Source of the DNA: Thermogemmata fonticola
GTDB taxonomy: Bacteria; Planctomycetota; Planctomycetia; Gemmatales; Gemmataceae
Direction of reading: 5' to 3'
Assembly (NCBI RefSeq): GCF_013694095.1
Contig: NZ_JACEFB010000007.1
Span: 62,001-126,000 of the forward strand
DNA length: 64,000 bases
In this document: piece by piece, positions 15,720 through 24,346 of the stretch
Numbering within the stretch: the first letter of the stretch is position 1
How the letters are laid out: each line of letters starts with the position of its first letter
Program-made: the position numbers and the translations under genes
Notes under the pieces: model-generated
What the model was told of the DNA's origin: nothing
Databases searched by the model: none
What the model saw: only the letters and a program-made list of their open reading frames with translations

Positions 15720-18301
15720 TCGTCCCTCCCGCGTGCCAAGAAGGAAGCGGACTGGCACAGAGTGAGAAAGTTCTCCAGCGCCTCCCCCGGTGAGGCAAAG
15801 CGGCGCCGGCTCGCTCCGTTCACCTCAACCGCTGAATCGCGCAACTGTTGGAACGTTTTGAGCAACTGATCCGGGGGAATGAGCCGAGGCGTGGGTTGCT
15901 CCGCGCGCTGGAGCTGCCGCCGCATCTCGGCCTGGATCGCTTCCGGGGGCAGAGCCGTCAGTGTCTGCCGTTCGGCATAGAGATGGTAAGCCCAGCGATC
16001 GGAAGCCCCCTGCAAGAAGGCATTTACCCAATCCTGGACCCTCTCCACAAAAGTCCAGGGGCAGACGGCGGTGGTGTGCTCCCCGGACCGACGACGGACG
16101 GTGATCGCCAGAGCATCCCGGCCCGCTTCCTTGGCCTGGTGTTCCGCTGCGCGGGCATCTTGCAACGCCAGCCGCAGGTTATCCGTGGCATGCACCAGGA
16201 CGATCCCGCCGGAAAGCGTCGCCCGCCATCCCATCATCAGGTATTCCCGGCCATTGTGGGTGTACCAGTCTGAGGTGTAGATCTGCTGGAGTTTCCGAAC
16301 GCAGGCCAGCACTGTGCTCACCGGCAGCAATGCCAGCGTGTCGTCACCGCCAGAGTAAATGACCGTGCCGTGATGTTTCGCGACGACATCGGGAACCACA
16401 TGCAGGGCGAAGTTGGTCAGAGCCGTGCTGATGGCCGCATGCAACGCCGGACCGACCGGACGCTTGGCATCGAGACCAGCTTTCGTGTGCGCTCCCAGCC
16501 CTTCGTAATAGCGCACCAGATCGGGGTGCATCACCTCGCGGACCTTCGGTGAGTTTTCGCCGCGGAGCCAGCCGCCGAGATTGTCGCCGTCGAGTTTGAG
16601 GATGGCGTAATAGATCGGGGGCTTGCCGTGCTGTTCTTTAGCCTTCTGGATTAGTCGAAACAAAGGTTCGGGGCACGGGGCGGTTTCTTCCGAGTCATAG
16701 TTAGGGGTAGGCCAGTGCAGCCAGCAGCCGTTCCAATCACGATGTTGTTTACGGACCTGGTCGGGGTCGATTCCCGCTTGACGAAGCCACTCAGCCGCAG
16801 CGACGGTCCAGGTATCCGGGAAGCGCAGATCGTCGGGCGAAATCTGCAACTCTTTGGCCAGCAGGGCCGGTCCCGCAAAGCGCTTCATCAGGGCCACAGC
16901 ACACAGACCCTCGCGCGGACGGATGCGCACACCGTGGATGTTTACCTTCTCAGCAGCCATGTCCCAGAATTGCCGAGACGCGGACAAATCATCCGGCCCC
17001 ATCTGCTCGAAGCTGCCTAGCAGCGTGCATTTTTGCGGGAAGCGTTCACCGGGAGTGATGGCTGGGTTCGGCGGCACATGGCGAATCGTGCGATGCGCAG
17101 CAAGCGAACGCTGGACCAATTCCACCTGATATTGCCAACGGCCGGCATGGTCCTGAGGGTAACCCGGTTGCTGATTCGGCGGAATGGCGCGGGCCAGGTT
17201 ACGGACCGCCTCAGCCTCCGGGAAAGCCTCTGCGAAGCTGCTTTGGCCCGCGAGCAAATCGGCCAGTCGGGTATCGACTTCCTCGGCCGAACCGCCCAGG
17301 GGCACCACTGCGGCAGCGAAGCTGAAGTAATTCTCGACCTGGTGTTGCCAGCGTCTATCCCAGTGTGCACACAAGCCGCTCAGCGGTTGGTCCAGGACAC
17401 CGTGCACGGCGTCCGCCAGCTCTCGCACCGCCTCTTTGGCCGCCTGCTGACATTCGATTGCTAATGCTTTGGCCTTAGCCCCGTTGGCTCCCCACGGCAC
17501 CAAGGCCAGGAAGCGATGGGGCAGCGACGGCGCCCGGCGCTGCTTGACCCCCGGTAATGGTACCTTGCTTTCCCCGAGCAACTTCGGTTGCCGCAGCCAG
17601 AGGTCCACCAGCGGGATGCCGCGCAGAGCGGGGTAGATGAACGCTGTCGGGCCGAACTGTTCCAGGATGGGCCGCATGGCCCGGAAGGCGAGCCAGGACA
17701 GGATCATACTCCCGGACCAGAGATCGCGGACCGTTCGCGCCGCCTCGATGAAGCGCTGGACTGGGCCCAACGCGAAGGCGAGCAAGGCCCGGCCGTGAGT
17801 GTCCTCCGTCGCTTGCAATCCGCTCGTAATGTCCAGGTGATGCCAGATCGTGTGATCCGGGGTGCGCGTGTCTGCGGGCAAGTGGGCGTACCACGGATGG
17901 TCCGCATCCGCCAGCCGTTCCAGAAAGAATCGCCACAAAACTAGGAATTGCCGTCGGCTGTCGTTCAGACCCTGAGTCAAGTTACGTACATGCTGGATGA
18001 CCCAGGCTTGATCGATGGTACCGACTTTCAAGTCCCGACGTTGGGCCGATAGCGGATGAAAGATCGTCAACGCTCCGTTCTGCGGAGCCACCGTGAGGAT
18101 GCGCCAATGCGGGGCGGGTAATCGCTCGACTTGGGACGCCAGGCTGTCCGCAAGATTCTGGAGTTGGGAGCTTTCTACCGGCTCATTTCGGGCCGCTTCG
18201 GCATACCGGCCTGCCCGCTCCACATGGCCGGGGATGTCCAGCGCCTTGTCCGGCGGGTCGTGCAAATAGGCCAGCAATACTGCATCCCAATCAGCACTCA
18301 C
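15716..18301 (-). CDS. cmr2: Cmr2/Cas10, cyclic-oligoadenylate synthetase subunit
   Basis: 861 residues, GTG start at 18301 with GGAGG seven bases upstream. An N-terminal HD-type motif (LLAYLHDPPDKAL ... PGH, residues 8-26) is present. The two Palm domains are visible: ILKLDGDNLGGWL (about 560) and the catalytic YSGGDDTLALLP (about 650). An intact GGDD motif predicts synthesis of cyclic oligoadenylates on target recognition, which would activate the CARF protein at the operon's end. It is the first gene of the operon. No cas6, cas1 or cas2 follows or precedes it in this window. Confidence 0.93.
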   Translation of the reverse strand: MSADWDAVLLAYLHDPPDKALDIPGHVERAGRYAEAARNEPVESSQLQNLADSLASQVERLPAPHWRILTVAPQNGALTIFHPLSAQRRDLKVGTIDQAWVIQHVRNLTQGLNDSRRQFLVLWRFFLERLADADHPWYAHLPADTRTPDHTIWHHLDITSGLQATEDTHGRALLAFALGPVQRFIEAARTVRDLWSGSMILSWLAFRAMRPILEQFGPTAFIYPALRGIPLVDLWLRQPKLLGESKVPLPGVKQRRAPSLPHRFLALVPWGANGAKAKALAIECQQAAKEAVRELADAVHGVLDQPLSGLCAHWDRRWQHQVENYFSFAAAVVPLGGSAEEVDTRLADLLAGQSSFAEAFPEAEAVRNLARAIPPNQQPGYPQDHAGRWQYQVELVQRSLAAHRTIRHVPPNPAITPGERFPQKCTLLGSFEQMGPDDLSASRQFWDMAAEKVNIHGVRIRPREGLCAVALMKRFAGPALLAKELQISPDDLRFPDTWTVAAAEWLRQAGIDPDQVRKQHRDWNGCWLHWPTPNYDSEETAPCPEPLFRLIQKAKEQHGKPPIYYAILKLDGDNLGGWLRGENSPKVREVMHPDLVRYYEGLGAHTKAGLDAKRPVGPALHAAISTALTNFALHVVPDVVAKHHGTVIYSGGDDTLALLPVSTVLACVRKLQQIYTSDWYTHNGREYLMMGWRATLSGGIVLVHATDNLRLALQDARAAEHQAKEAGRDALAITVRRRSGEHTTAVCPWTFVERVQDWVNAFLQGASDRWAYHLYAERQTLTALPPEAIQAEMRRQLQRAEQPTPRLIPPDQLLKTFQQLRDSAVEVNGASRRRFASPGEALENFLTLCQSASFLARGRDE

Positions 18302-18587
18302 GTGTCAGCCTCCAGTACGTTGCGTCACTGGGTCCCTTGTGTCACCGGGTCCAGTCGTTCCTTTTCCTCATGCCTAATTTACCTTGCCTCCCGTGGAATC
18401 GTGACAACAAATTTTGCCTCCGCGTCAGGGAAGCATCTTCGGTTCTGGAAGCGATTTCAAGCCAGTATTGGTACAATTGGAACATATGAATACTTGGATA
18501 ATAATCCCTCACACAGATTGGGATATTCCTAATCAAGCCCAGGATACCATTTCGGGGGATAGAACCCAATGTCGGTAGCCGCCAAGA
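18302..18587. other. Upstream region of the cmr operon
   Basis: About 290 bp, AT-richer toward 18400-18540, between the cmr2 start and the insertion sequence. It probably holds the minus-strand promoter of the cmr operon. No regularly spaced repeats were seen, so no CRISPR array lies here. Confidence 0.45.
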
Positions 18588-18595
18588 GTCGGAGA
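18588..18595. repeat. Left 8-bp target duplication of the ISKra4-like element
   Basis: GTCGGAGA at 18588-18595 recurs at 20440-20447, immediately outside the two ends of the insertion sequence. Confidence 0.7.
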
Positions 18596-18621
18596 AGGTC
18601 TGACCAGAAATTCTGGCGGCG

Positions 18622-20356
18622 CTAAGCTGGGATTTTGGCTTGAATTAGCCAGTAGGCCTGCCATTGACCCGATTGCTTGAGAGCCTCCAGGGCCATCACG
18701 GCCTCGGCGTTCCGGGCATCCCAACGCCGACCACGCCCCTTGAGCCGAGCCGTCAGCGTCTTGCAGCACGACTCCGTCGGACCGCTGCCCAACTGCCAAC
18801 CCTTCGCCACAAACTCCGGATAACGGATCATCTCCCGCCGCTCCCCCACATAGCCCAGCAACGCATCCGCCGCCTGCCGCTTCGCTCCCCGCAACCTGCC
18901 ACGCCAGTCGAGCAGCTTCGCCCAGGCCGCCTCGTAACCTTCGTGCTTGAAGGTGTGCAGCAACTCGCTCGCCCAACGCTGGCCGTCCTCATCCTCCTCG
19001 CCAAAAACCACACGGCGAGCCGCGTGCACATGCTCGGCCAAGTGGTAGAAATCCAACCCCAACGCGTCCAGCGGCAGGTTCTGCCGAGCCACCTGCTTGC
19101 GAATCCACGGCGCCCCATCGACAATGCCGATCTTTTCGTCCGCCAGGTCAAGGCGCAGCCGAACCGCCTGACGCCGCATCAGCCGTCCCGCCGCTTCGTG
19201 GTCGCCCTGGGTACCTTCCACCAGCCGATGCCGCCGCGTGTCGTCATAGTAGACGACCAGCTTGAACTCCTTGAAGGCCTGGTCGGCACCCGGTCGCAAC
19301 GGCGGCAGCGGCTTGGCCTTTTTGCCCCGCAGCTTACGCTTATGCTTGATCGTCGCCCGCCGTTTGCGCTTCTCCGCGTCCGTCACCAGCGGCACCATCA
19401 CCCCGTCGCAGCCAAAGTAAACCCGCGTCTTGGCCCGAGCCGACGCGGAAGACTTCGAGGGGGAAGCAGACGATGACGCTTTCGAGGCATTCGCTGGCGT
19501 GGCGGTGACAGTCGAAGCGTTCGCTGGCATGGCGGTGACAGTCGAAGCGTTCGCGGTCGAAGCGTTCGCTGGCGTGGCGGTGACAGTCGAAGCGTTCGCT
19601 GGCGTGGCGGTGACAGTCGAAGCGCTTGCGGTCGAAGTCGCCGCTGGCGTGGCGGTGACAGTCGAAGCGCTTGCGGTCGAAGCGTTCGCTGGCGTGGCGG
19701 TGACAGTCGAAGCGCTTGCGGTCGGAGCGTTCACGGTCGAAGTCGCCGCTGGCTCGGTCACGACGCAATCGGCGGCCGACCAGCCCGGTGTCAATGCCCC
19801 CGACTTCTGGGCGGCCAACACCTGCCGACCTTCCTGCTCCACCACCTGCCGCAACGTCTCCCGGCTCAACCTCAGCTGGGCCGCCCGCCTCAGATTCTCC
19901 GCTGCCGCCGCAAAGCTGGAACTGCCAGCATTGAGCCGACACACCAACTCCCGCACCCCCTGACTGATCGTCGCCTCCGCCACGTCCAGCCAGCGATCGA
20001 TCGGCGTCTGGGCACCCGTAGACGACTGCCAACGGATCCGCTTCAACCGCACCCGCCCGTTGACCGTCAGCACCGTGAACGACTGCCGCCCTTTCTGACG
20101 CAGCCGTTTACCGCTCGCGTCCGTCGGAGGGGGGAAAAGCGGCTTCCGCCGCATCCAGTCGCTTCTGCAGGGCCTTGGCGTAAACCTTTTCGCGGAACTT
20201 GGCGAAGGCGTCGCGGGCGGGTTCCTCGCTGTCGGCGATGATCCGCCCCGGCCGAGCGTGGTCGACGGCATCGGCCACTTTGGTCAGCAGCTCCTCGAAA
20301 TCGGCCCGCAACTCTTGCATCAGCTCGGCACGATTCAGTTTCGGCGTTGTGTCCAT
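18622..20356 (-). CDS. ISKra4-family transposase, two overlapping frames
   Basis: An 82-codon first frame starts at ATG 20356 (helical, ending AAEAAFPPSDGRER, stop at 20108). The long second frame (to 18622) is open through the overlap and continues FPPPTDASGKRLRQKGRQSF. The frames meet at T4C6 (read on the minus strand, 20138-20129), so a +1 slip would give one protein of about 570 residues, as described for some ISKra4 members. The catalytic part shows DEKIGIVDGAPWIRKQ, LGLDFYHLAEHVH and WQLGSGPTESCCKTLTARLK. A Ser/Thr/Ala-rich block (about 19490-19760) is inserted before the catalytic domain and consists of repeated STVTATPANA decapeptides. Confidence 0.82.
19490..19760. repeat. In-frame minisatellite inside the transposase
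   Basis: Units of 30 bp (encoding STVTATPANA on the minus strand) interspersed with 15-bp units (encoding STASA) repeat about seven times with few changes. All unit lengths are multiples of three, so the frame is kept. The same periodicity makes spurious open frames on the other strand. Confidence 0.8.
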
Positions 20357-20439
20357 AGCGAACTCCTTGAAACAACAGGAATGGGCTTATCTATTTTGCC
20401 ACAGCTCCCCAGCCAGCGCCAGATTTATTTGTCAGACCC

Positions 20440-20447
20440 GTCGGAGA
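20440..20447. repeat. Right 8-bp target duplication of the ISKra4-like element
   Basis: GTCGGAGA, identical to 18588-18595, directly outside the right inverted repeat. Confidence 0.7.
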
Positions 20448-20557
20448 GGAGCATGACCCACTCCTGAATGGCCGTAGCTGGGCGTAGACGTGGGGATAGG
20501 GGGGGACAGGACGCAGACCTGGGAGCTAGAAGAGAAGTTTGCCAGTTCCACCCGTTT

Positions 20558-20587
20558 GTGTACTCATGTCCACGGGAGTGTATCGGA
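20558..20587 (-). repeat. attL-like copy of the tRNA-Sec 3' end
   Basis: Positions 20567-20587 are identical (21/21) to 36543-36563, which cover the 3' end of the selenocysteine tRNA and six bases beyond. Extending to 20558 and 36534 adds GTGTAC in both copies, with three mismatches between. The copy lies on the side to which the tRNA 3' end points, as expected for the far end of an element integrated at a tRNA gene. The base sequence between 20448 and 20557 shows no gene. Confidence 0.8.
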
Positions 20588-20617
20588 TACCGAGGCGCCT
20601 TCCTGCTGGCTCTTTTA

Positions 20618-21467
20618 GAAGTCATCTCATAACTAGTTTCGCAGCAAGAGGAGGATGCAGGCAAGCTGCACGAAGCCGAGGTAGTTGACCCGATGGCGCT
20701 CGTAACGAACCACCAGCCGTCGAAAGTTGCTCAACCAGGCGAACAAGCGCTCGATCTTCCAACGCCGCTTGTAACGGCGCAGCTTACGGCCATCCTGGGT
20801 GCGTCGCTGGCGTCGGTTGCCCCGGTGGGGCGCAATCATCTCGATCCCACGTTCAGCCAAGCGGGTGTCCAGCGGGTCGCTGTCATAAGCCCGATCGCCG
20901 ATCCGTTTCCTGGGCTATTCGGGGGCGAAGCAGGCCGCCAGCGTGTGCTCAACGAGCGTCACTTCGTGCGGGCGAGCACTCGTGACGCCTACGGCGATCG
21001 GAAAACCAGTGCCGTCTGCCACTGCCATGAGCTTCGTCTCTTTGCCCCGCTGGGTCTTTCCCACTCCATCGCCCCCTTTTTCGCGACCCCGAAGGTGCCA
21101 TCGATGAAGCCCTCCTGGAGATCGAGGCCTCCCCGCCCCTTCCGGTCTTCCGTCAGGGCGTGCAGGATCGCCTCCATGACCCCTATCCTCATCCAACGCC
21201 GGAAGCGGCGATGGCAGCTCTGGTGTGGGGGATATCGCTTCGGCAAGTCTTTCCACGGCGCAGCGGTGCGCAGCATCCCCAAGATGCCGTTCAGCACCTC
21301 CCGCGGATTCCTCCCGGTACGGCCCCGCCTGCCCGTCGGGAGACGCTCCTCTTGGGGCAAGAGTGGCTCTAACACCGCCCACTGTTCGTCTGTCAGATCT
21401 ATCGCTCACCTTCATCATCGTAGTGATCATAGTGTACACCAGTCTCATGTATTTATGAGATAACTTC
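20618..21467 (-). mobile_element. IS5-type (IS427-like) insertion sequence, degenerate
   Basis: About 850 bp bounded by inverted repeats: GAAGTCATCTCATAA at the left and the complement of GAAGTTATCTCATAA at the right (one mismatch). TA lies outside each end (20616-20617, 21468-21469), consistent with a 2-bp target duplication. It contains one broken transposase gene. It lies just inside the left end of the island. Confidence 0.75.
20633..21375 (-). pseudogene. IS5-family transposase, interrupted
   Basis: The first frame (from about 21375) reads WAVLEPLLPQEE-like, then GRNPREVLNGILGMLRTAAP and a DUF4096-type region up to EGFIDGTFGVAKKG. It then passes to a second frame at A5G5 (minus strand, near 21072-21081), a usual frameshift site in IS427-group elements. 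The second frame continues GKETKLMAVADGTGFPI, VEHTLAACFAPE, and is stopped by an in-frame TAG at 20915-20917. The rest ([20 protein letters not shown] ... [20 protein letters not shown]) is open in the same frame to 20633. There is also no ATG at the expected start. The copy is therefore probably inactive. Confidence 0.8.
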
Positions 21468-21664
21468 TAGCTAACTTTTGAAAAAAGAAGTGGGGGAGTG
21501 CTTTATTACTTAGTTTGGGATGGGCTGTCGAGGCGGTGAACCGTTTTTGAGGAGGCGTGATTCTCAAGGTATAGAAGCGGTAAAGGGTTTTGCCGTTTAT
21601 AATGAAAAACATCTTGGTCTTGAAATGATATCCGAACTTGGACCGGCCTAAGCGGAGGTAGGTT

Positions 21665-23056
21665 ATGCTTTGTGAGGAAGAGCGAAGGCAGCTTGTCATG
21701 AAAGCTCGAGCAGCAGCAGCGCGAGCATTCATGACGTCGCCGGGGGGGACGGCTTACGGGGCAGCGGTACTGACAGTCTCGGGCAACGTTTACCAAGCGG
21801 GGCAATATTCCTCGTTCAATCACATGACGAATGTTCACGCCGAGCAGGCCGCTTTAGTCTTGGCCGTCATGGCTGATGATCCCGATGTGTTAGCCTTGGC
21901 TGTGGCCTCCACCGGTATAGAATCAGTCACTCGCCCCTGTGGAGTCTGTCGGCAAGTGTTTGCTGAGCACGTTGCTCGGGTGGGACGAGATTTCGAGGTA
22001 CTCATGGCTTGTCGAAATAGCGATAGTTACGAGGTGGCTCAAGTGAGTGAATTGCTTCCCTTCAGTTGGGTGTCGAACCAAGCTGGGGCGATTGAACAAG
22101 CGCCTGACATACGTGGGATACTCTCTCAATCCGGGTCCGTCCCGGCTGGACAACCCCTTCAAGCAGGTGACCATGTTGTGCTCCGCGATGGCAGCATCGC
22201 ACTTGTTTGGGATGGGGCATTTGAGCCGGACCGCGCCTTGGTCAAGGTCAAGTACATTCCAACGGATGGTAAACTTCGCAAAGTGCCCCATTCGCTTGCT
22301 GAGCCTCTTCAATACCAAAAGGAGATGCACGACTTTGGCCAGATCAGGCGAGCACGCTGCGGAGTAGGAGGCGCCTTCGTTGGCGAGGCGGACATAACAG
22401 CCGTATTCAAGATGTTACCACTTGGAGGTGCGCTCGGTGAACCACCTGGGCCGTTAGTGAACCTCCTTCGGGATGCAGGTGTGGATGTGTCTGCTGTCCG
22501 GGTAACGGGTTCACGGGCGATAGGACTGCAACGTGCTAACTCCGATTGGGATTTGGTGGTGCCCCTCGAGGTTGAGCCCCTGTCCATCGTTCGAGATGCT
22601 CTGGCAACAGCCGTTGAGCGCGGAGTGTTGACAGTTCCACCGCGCTCAGGTACCTGGAAGTTACTGGACCGGGTCTTTCCCGGCGGGCGAGAGGCACTGC
22701 TGCGTAGTCGCCGCTTTGTGGATACATTGCTGAGTGGTGAGGTGTCGATAGCATTGATCTTCGTGCCTCCCCAGTCACCCGATGTGTGCGTGGGTCTGGA
22801 CTGGCAGGGAGTTGGTCGAACGTTGCTCTATGGCCAAGTCGTTGACGCTGCCAAGGCGGTTTACAAACGGGCCGAATACCATTTGCAAGACGAGGAAGGC
22901 CTGGTTCGAGTGACCTGCTACCATAAACTGGCCAACTTGTTACGAAGCGGGGATGTGATCTCAGCTAGTGGCTGGCTCTTTCGGCGAGGCATGGAGCGGC
23001 GATTGATCCAAATCTTACCGTATCCCGATCGAATCATATGGTGGAGGGTCGCGTGA
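21665..23056 (+). CDS. Cytidine-deaminase-like domain fused to a nucleotidyltransferase-like domain
   Basis: 463 residues, ATG 21665 with GGAGGT just upstream. Residues 1-140 look like a tetrameric-type cytidine deaminase: NVHAEQAALVLA (HAE with the zinc His and catalytic Glu, about 58-60), RPCGVCRQVF (PCxxC, about 90-95), and the family's closing LLPFSW. After a beta-rich linker (about 145-230), residues 270-460 contain VRVTGSRAIGLQRANSDWDL, the GSR...SDxDL pattern of nucleotidyltransferases of the DNA polymerase beta superfamily. It is the first gene of a five-gene operon. An AT-rich TATAAT lies at 21598-21603, without a good -35. The combination is unfamiliar to me; the substrate is unknown. 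Confidence 0.78.
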   Translation: MLCEEERRQLVMKARAAAARAFMTSPGGTAYGAAVLTVSGNVYQAGQYSSFNHMTNVHAEQAALVLAVMADDPDVLALAVASTGIESVTRPCGVCRQVFAEHVARVGRDFEVLMACRNSDSYEVAQVSELLPFSWVSNQAGAIEQAPDIRGILSQSGSVPAGQPLQAGDHVVLRDGSIALVWDGAFEPDRALVKVKYIPTDGKLRKVPHSLAEPLQYQKEMHDFGQIRRARCGVGGAFVGEADITAVFKMLPLGGALGEPPGPLVNLLRDAGVDVSAVRVTGSRAIGLQRANSDWDLVVPLEVEPLSIVRDALATAVERGVLTVPPRSGTWKLLDRVFPGGREALLRSRRFVDTLLSGEVSIALIFVPPQSPDVCVGLDWQGVGRTLLYGQVVDAAKAVYKRAEYHLQDEEGLVRVTCYHKLANLLRSGDVISASGWLFRRGMERRLIQILPYPDRIIWWRVA

Positions 23057-23089
23057 AATCCCACAAACGTCCGAGGGTGGAGAACCAAC

Positions 23090-24346
23090 ATGTGCGATTG
23101 GTATCGCTTGAGTCGCACACACACCGAAGTCTGCCTTCGTTTCGTTCTTTCTGAGAATCGCTTTTGGCCTCCTGAGGTTATGCGGGACCATCCACTTCCT
23201 TGGTCGGAAGTGAAGGGGCTTCGTGTTACTCTAACCGGTCCCGGGGCCGTTTGGATGTACGCACATGCTGCGGCCACTTTCCGTGCAGCCGGCGCCCAAG
23301 ATATCTGTGTACAAACCCCGGCAAAATCAGGTTCTTCTGAGAACTTGAGTGGAAGTGAAAGCTTGCTCATCCTGGCTGGAGAGGACCAGAATCGAGGTGC
23401 TCTGCTTCGCATTTGGCTGAAGCCGGCGCCGCCATTGTCTCCGTCCGCGATCGATCGGCTGCTGACACCCCGGCTGGAAGAACTGTCTCGACTGCGTCCC
23501 GCCGAGTTGGTACTGAGCGGGCGGGCCACGGTGGGTGTTTATACCCAGACAGCAAAAAGCGCTATTGACAGCGGCATACGCCGGATTGCCTGTTGGTCGG
23601 CTCGCGATGGTCTGATTATCGTTTATGATTCTGATCGAGAACAATTGGGCCGCCAAATCGCACGTCCCGATTGGTTGGCACGAGCGATGCCGCGACCGGT
23701 CTGGCCGGTGATTATTGGCGTCACGGGTGATCCAAATCTTGGTAAATCGATCTTTTGCAATGTCCTGGATTCGTACATGCAACAAATTGGTTGCGACGGG
23801 TGGAGGCTCGACTGTGATGGGCAGTCACCCACTCCCCCGTGGTATTTCAGTCTCGTTGGAGATGAGGCAGCAAAAATACTTCGAGAAGAGTACAAGCGAA
23901 GTTGGACTGCGGAAATGGAAGCAATCATTGTTGACCAGTTACGGAGGAGTCGCGAGTTGTTTTCCGTATTGATCGCTGATTTGCCAGGTGGAAACCACAA
24001 AGTCACTCCTCCCCAACGAATCCCTCCCGGTCGCGAGCATATGTTTGCCGAGTTGGATGCGATCATCCTTTTGGACCGCCCGGAGGTGTCATCAGAAACC
24101 GCTTGGCGGCAAGCTCTTCAACCGTACGGTCTTGACAGGCGGATCGCTGCGGTTTTGACCTCTAAGGATCCTCAAGGTGCTCCTTCACTTTCCGTCAAGA
24201 AGGATGGGATGCTGTGGCGCGGTGAAGTGACAGGGCTGAACCGCTCGGCATCGCCGACAGAACTGGAACGCGCTTTCCGAGTTGGATTAGATGAGCTGTG
24301 GCAGCCTTTGTTGGACTTCGCACGCCGGAGGTCTGCAGATGCCTGA
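23090..24346 (+). CDS. Csx3-like domain(s) plus P-loop NTPase
   Basis: 418 residues. The N-terminal 200 residues hold two segments of similar layout, GLRVTLTGPGAVWMYAHAAA and AELVLSGRATVGVYTQTAKS. The second is followed by RIACWSARDGLIIVYDSDRE and QLGRQI. Together these resemble the small Csx3 fold (a ring-nuclease family of type III CRISPR). Residues 205-418 are a P-loop domain: GVTGDPNLGKSIFCNVLDSY (Walker A near 212-220), LIADLPGG (Walker B-like) and AIILLDRPE. It follows the deaminase fusion by 33 bp and overlaps the next gene by 8 bp. The P-loop call is firm; the Csx3 relation is a pattern-level inference. It might instead be a nucleotide or sugar kinase. Confidence 0.6.
   Translation: MCDWYRLSRTHTEVCLRFVLSENRFWPPEVMRDHPLPWSEVKGLRVTLTGPGAVWMYAHAAATFRAAGAQDICVQTPAKSGSSENLSGSESLLILAGEDQNRGALLRIWLKPAPPLSPSAIDRLLTPRLEELSRLRPAELVLSGRATVGVYTQTAKSAIDSGIRRIACWSARDGLIIVYDSDREQLGRQIARPDWLARAMPRPVWPVIIGVTGDPNLGKSIFCNVLDSYMQQIGCDGWRLDCDGQSPTPPWYFSLVGDEAAKILREEYKRSWTAEMEAIIVDQLRRSRELFSVLIADLPGGNHKVTPPQRIPPGREHMFAELDAIILLDRPEVSSETAWRQALQPYGLDRRIAAVLTSKDPQGAPSLSVKKDGMLWRGEVTGLNRSASPTELERAFRVGLDELWQPLLDFARRRSADA

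Larger units (their letters stand above)
18596..20439 (-). mobile_element. ISKra4-family insertion sequence, about 1.84 kb
   Basis: The ends form an imperfect inverted repeat. The left end begins GGTCTGACCAGAAATTCTGG (from 18597); the reverse complement of the right end begins GGTCTGACAAATAAATCTGG (from 20438). Both continue with a GC-rich stretch. The element is flanked by an 8-bp direct repeat. It contains one two-frame transposase gene on the minus strand. It separates the cmr operon from the island to its right. Confidence 0.8.

Noticed and set aside
19430-19963. A plus-strand frame encoding Ala/Val/Glu repeats
   Set aside because: It is the complement of the minisatellite inside the ISKra4 transposase; repeat periodicity keeps all frames open.
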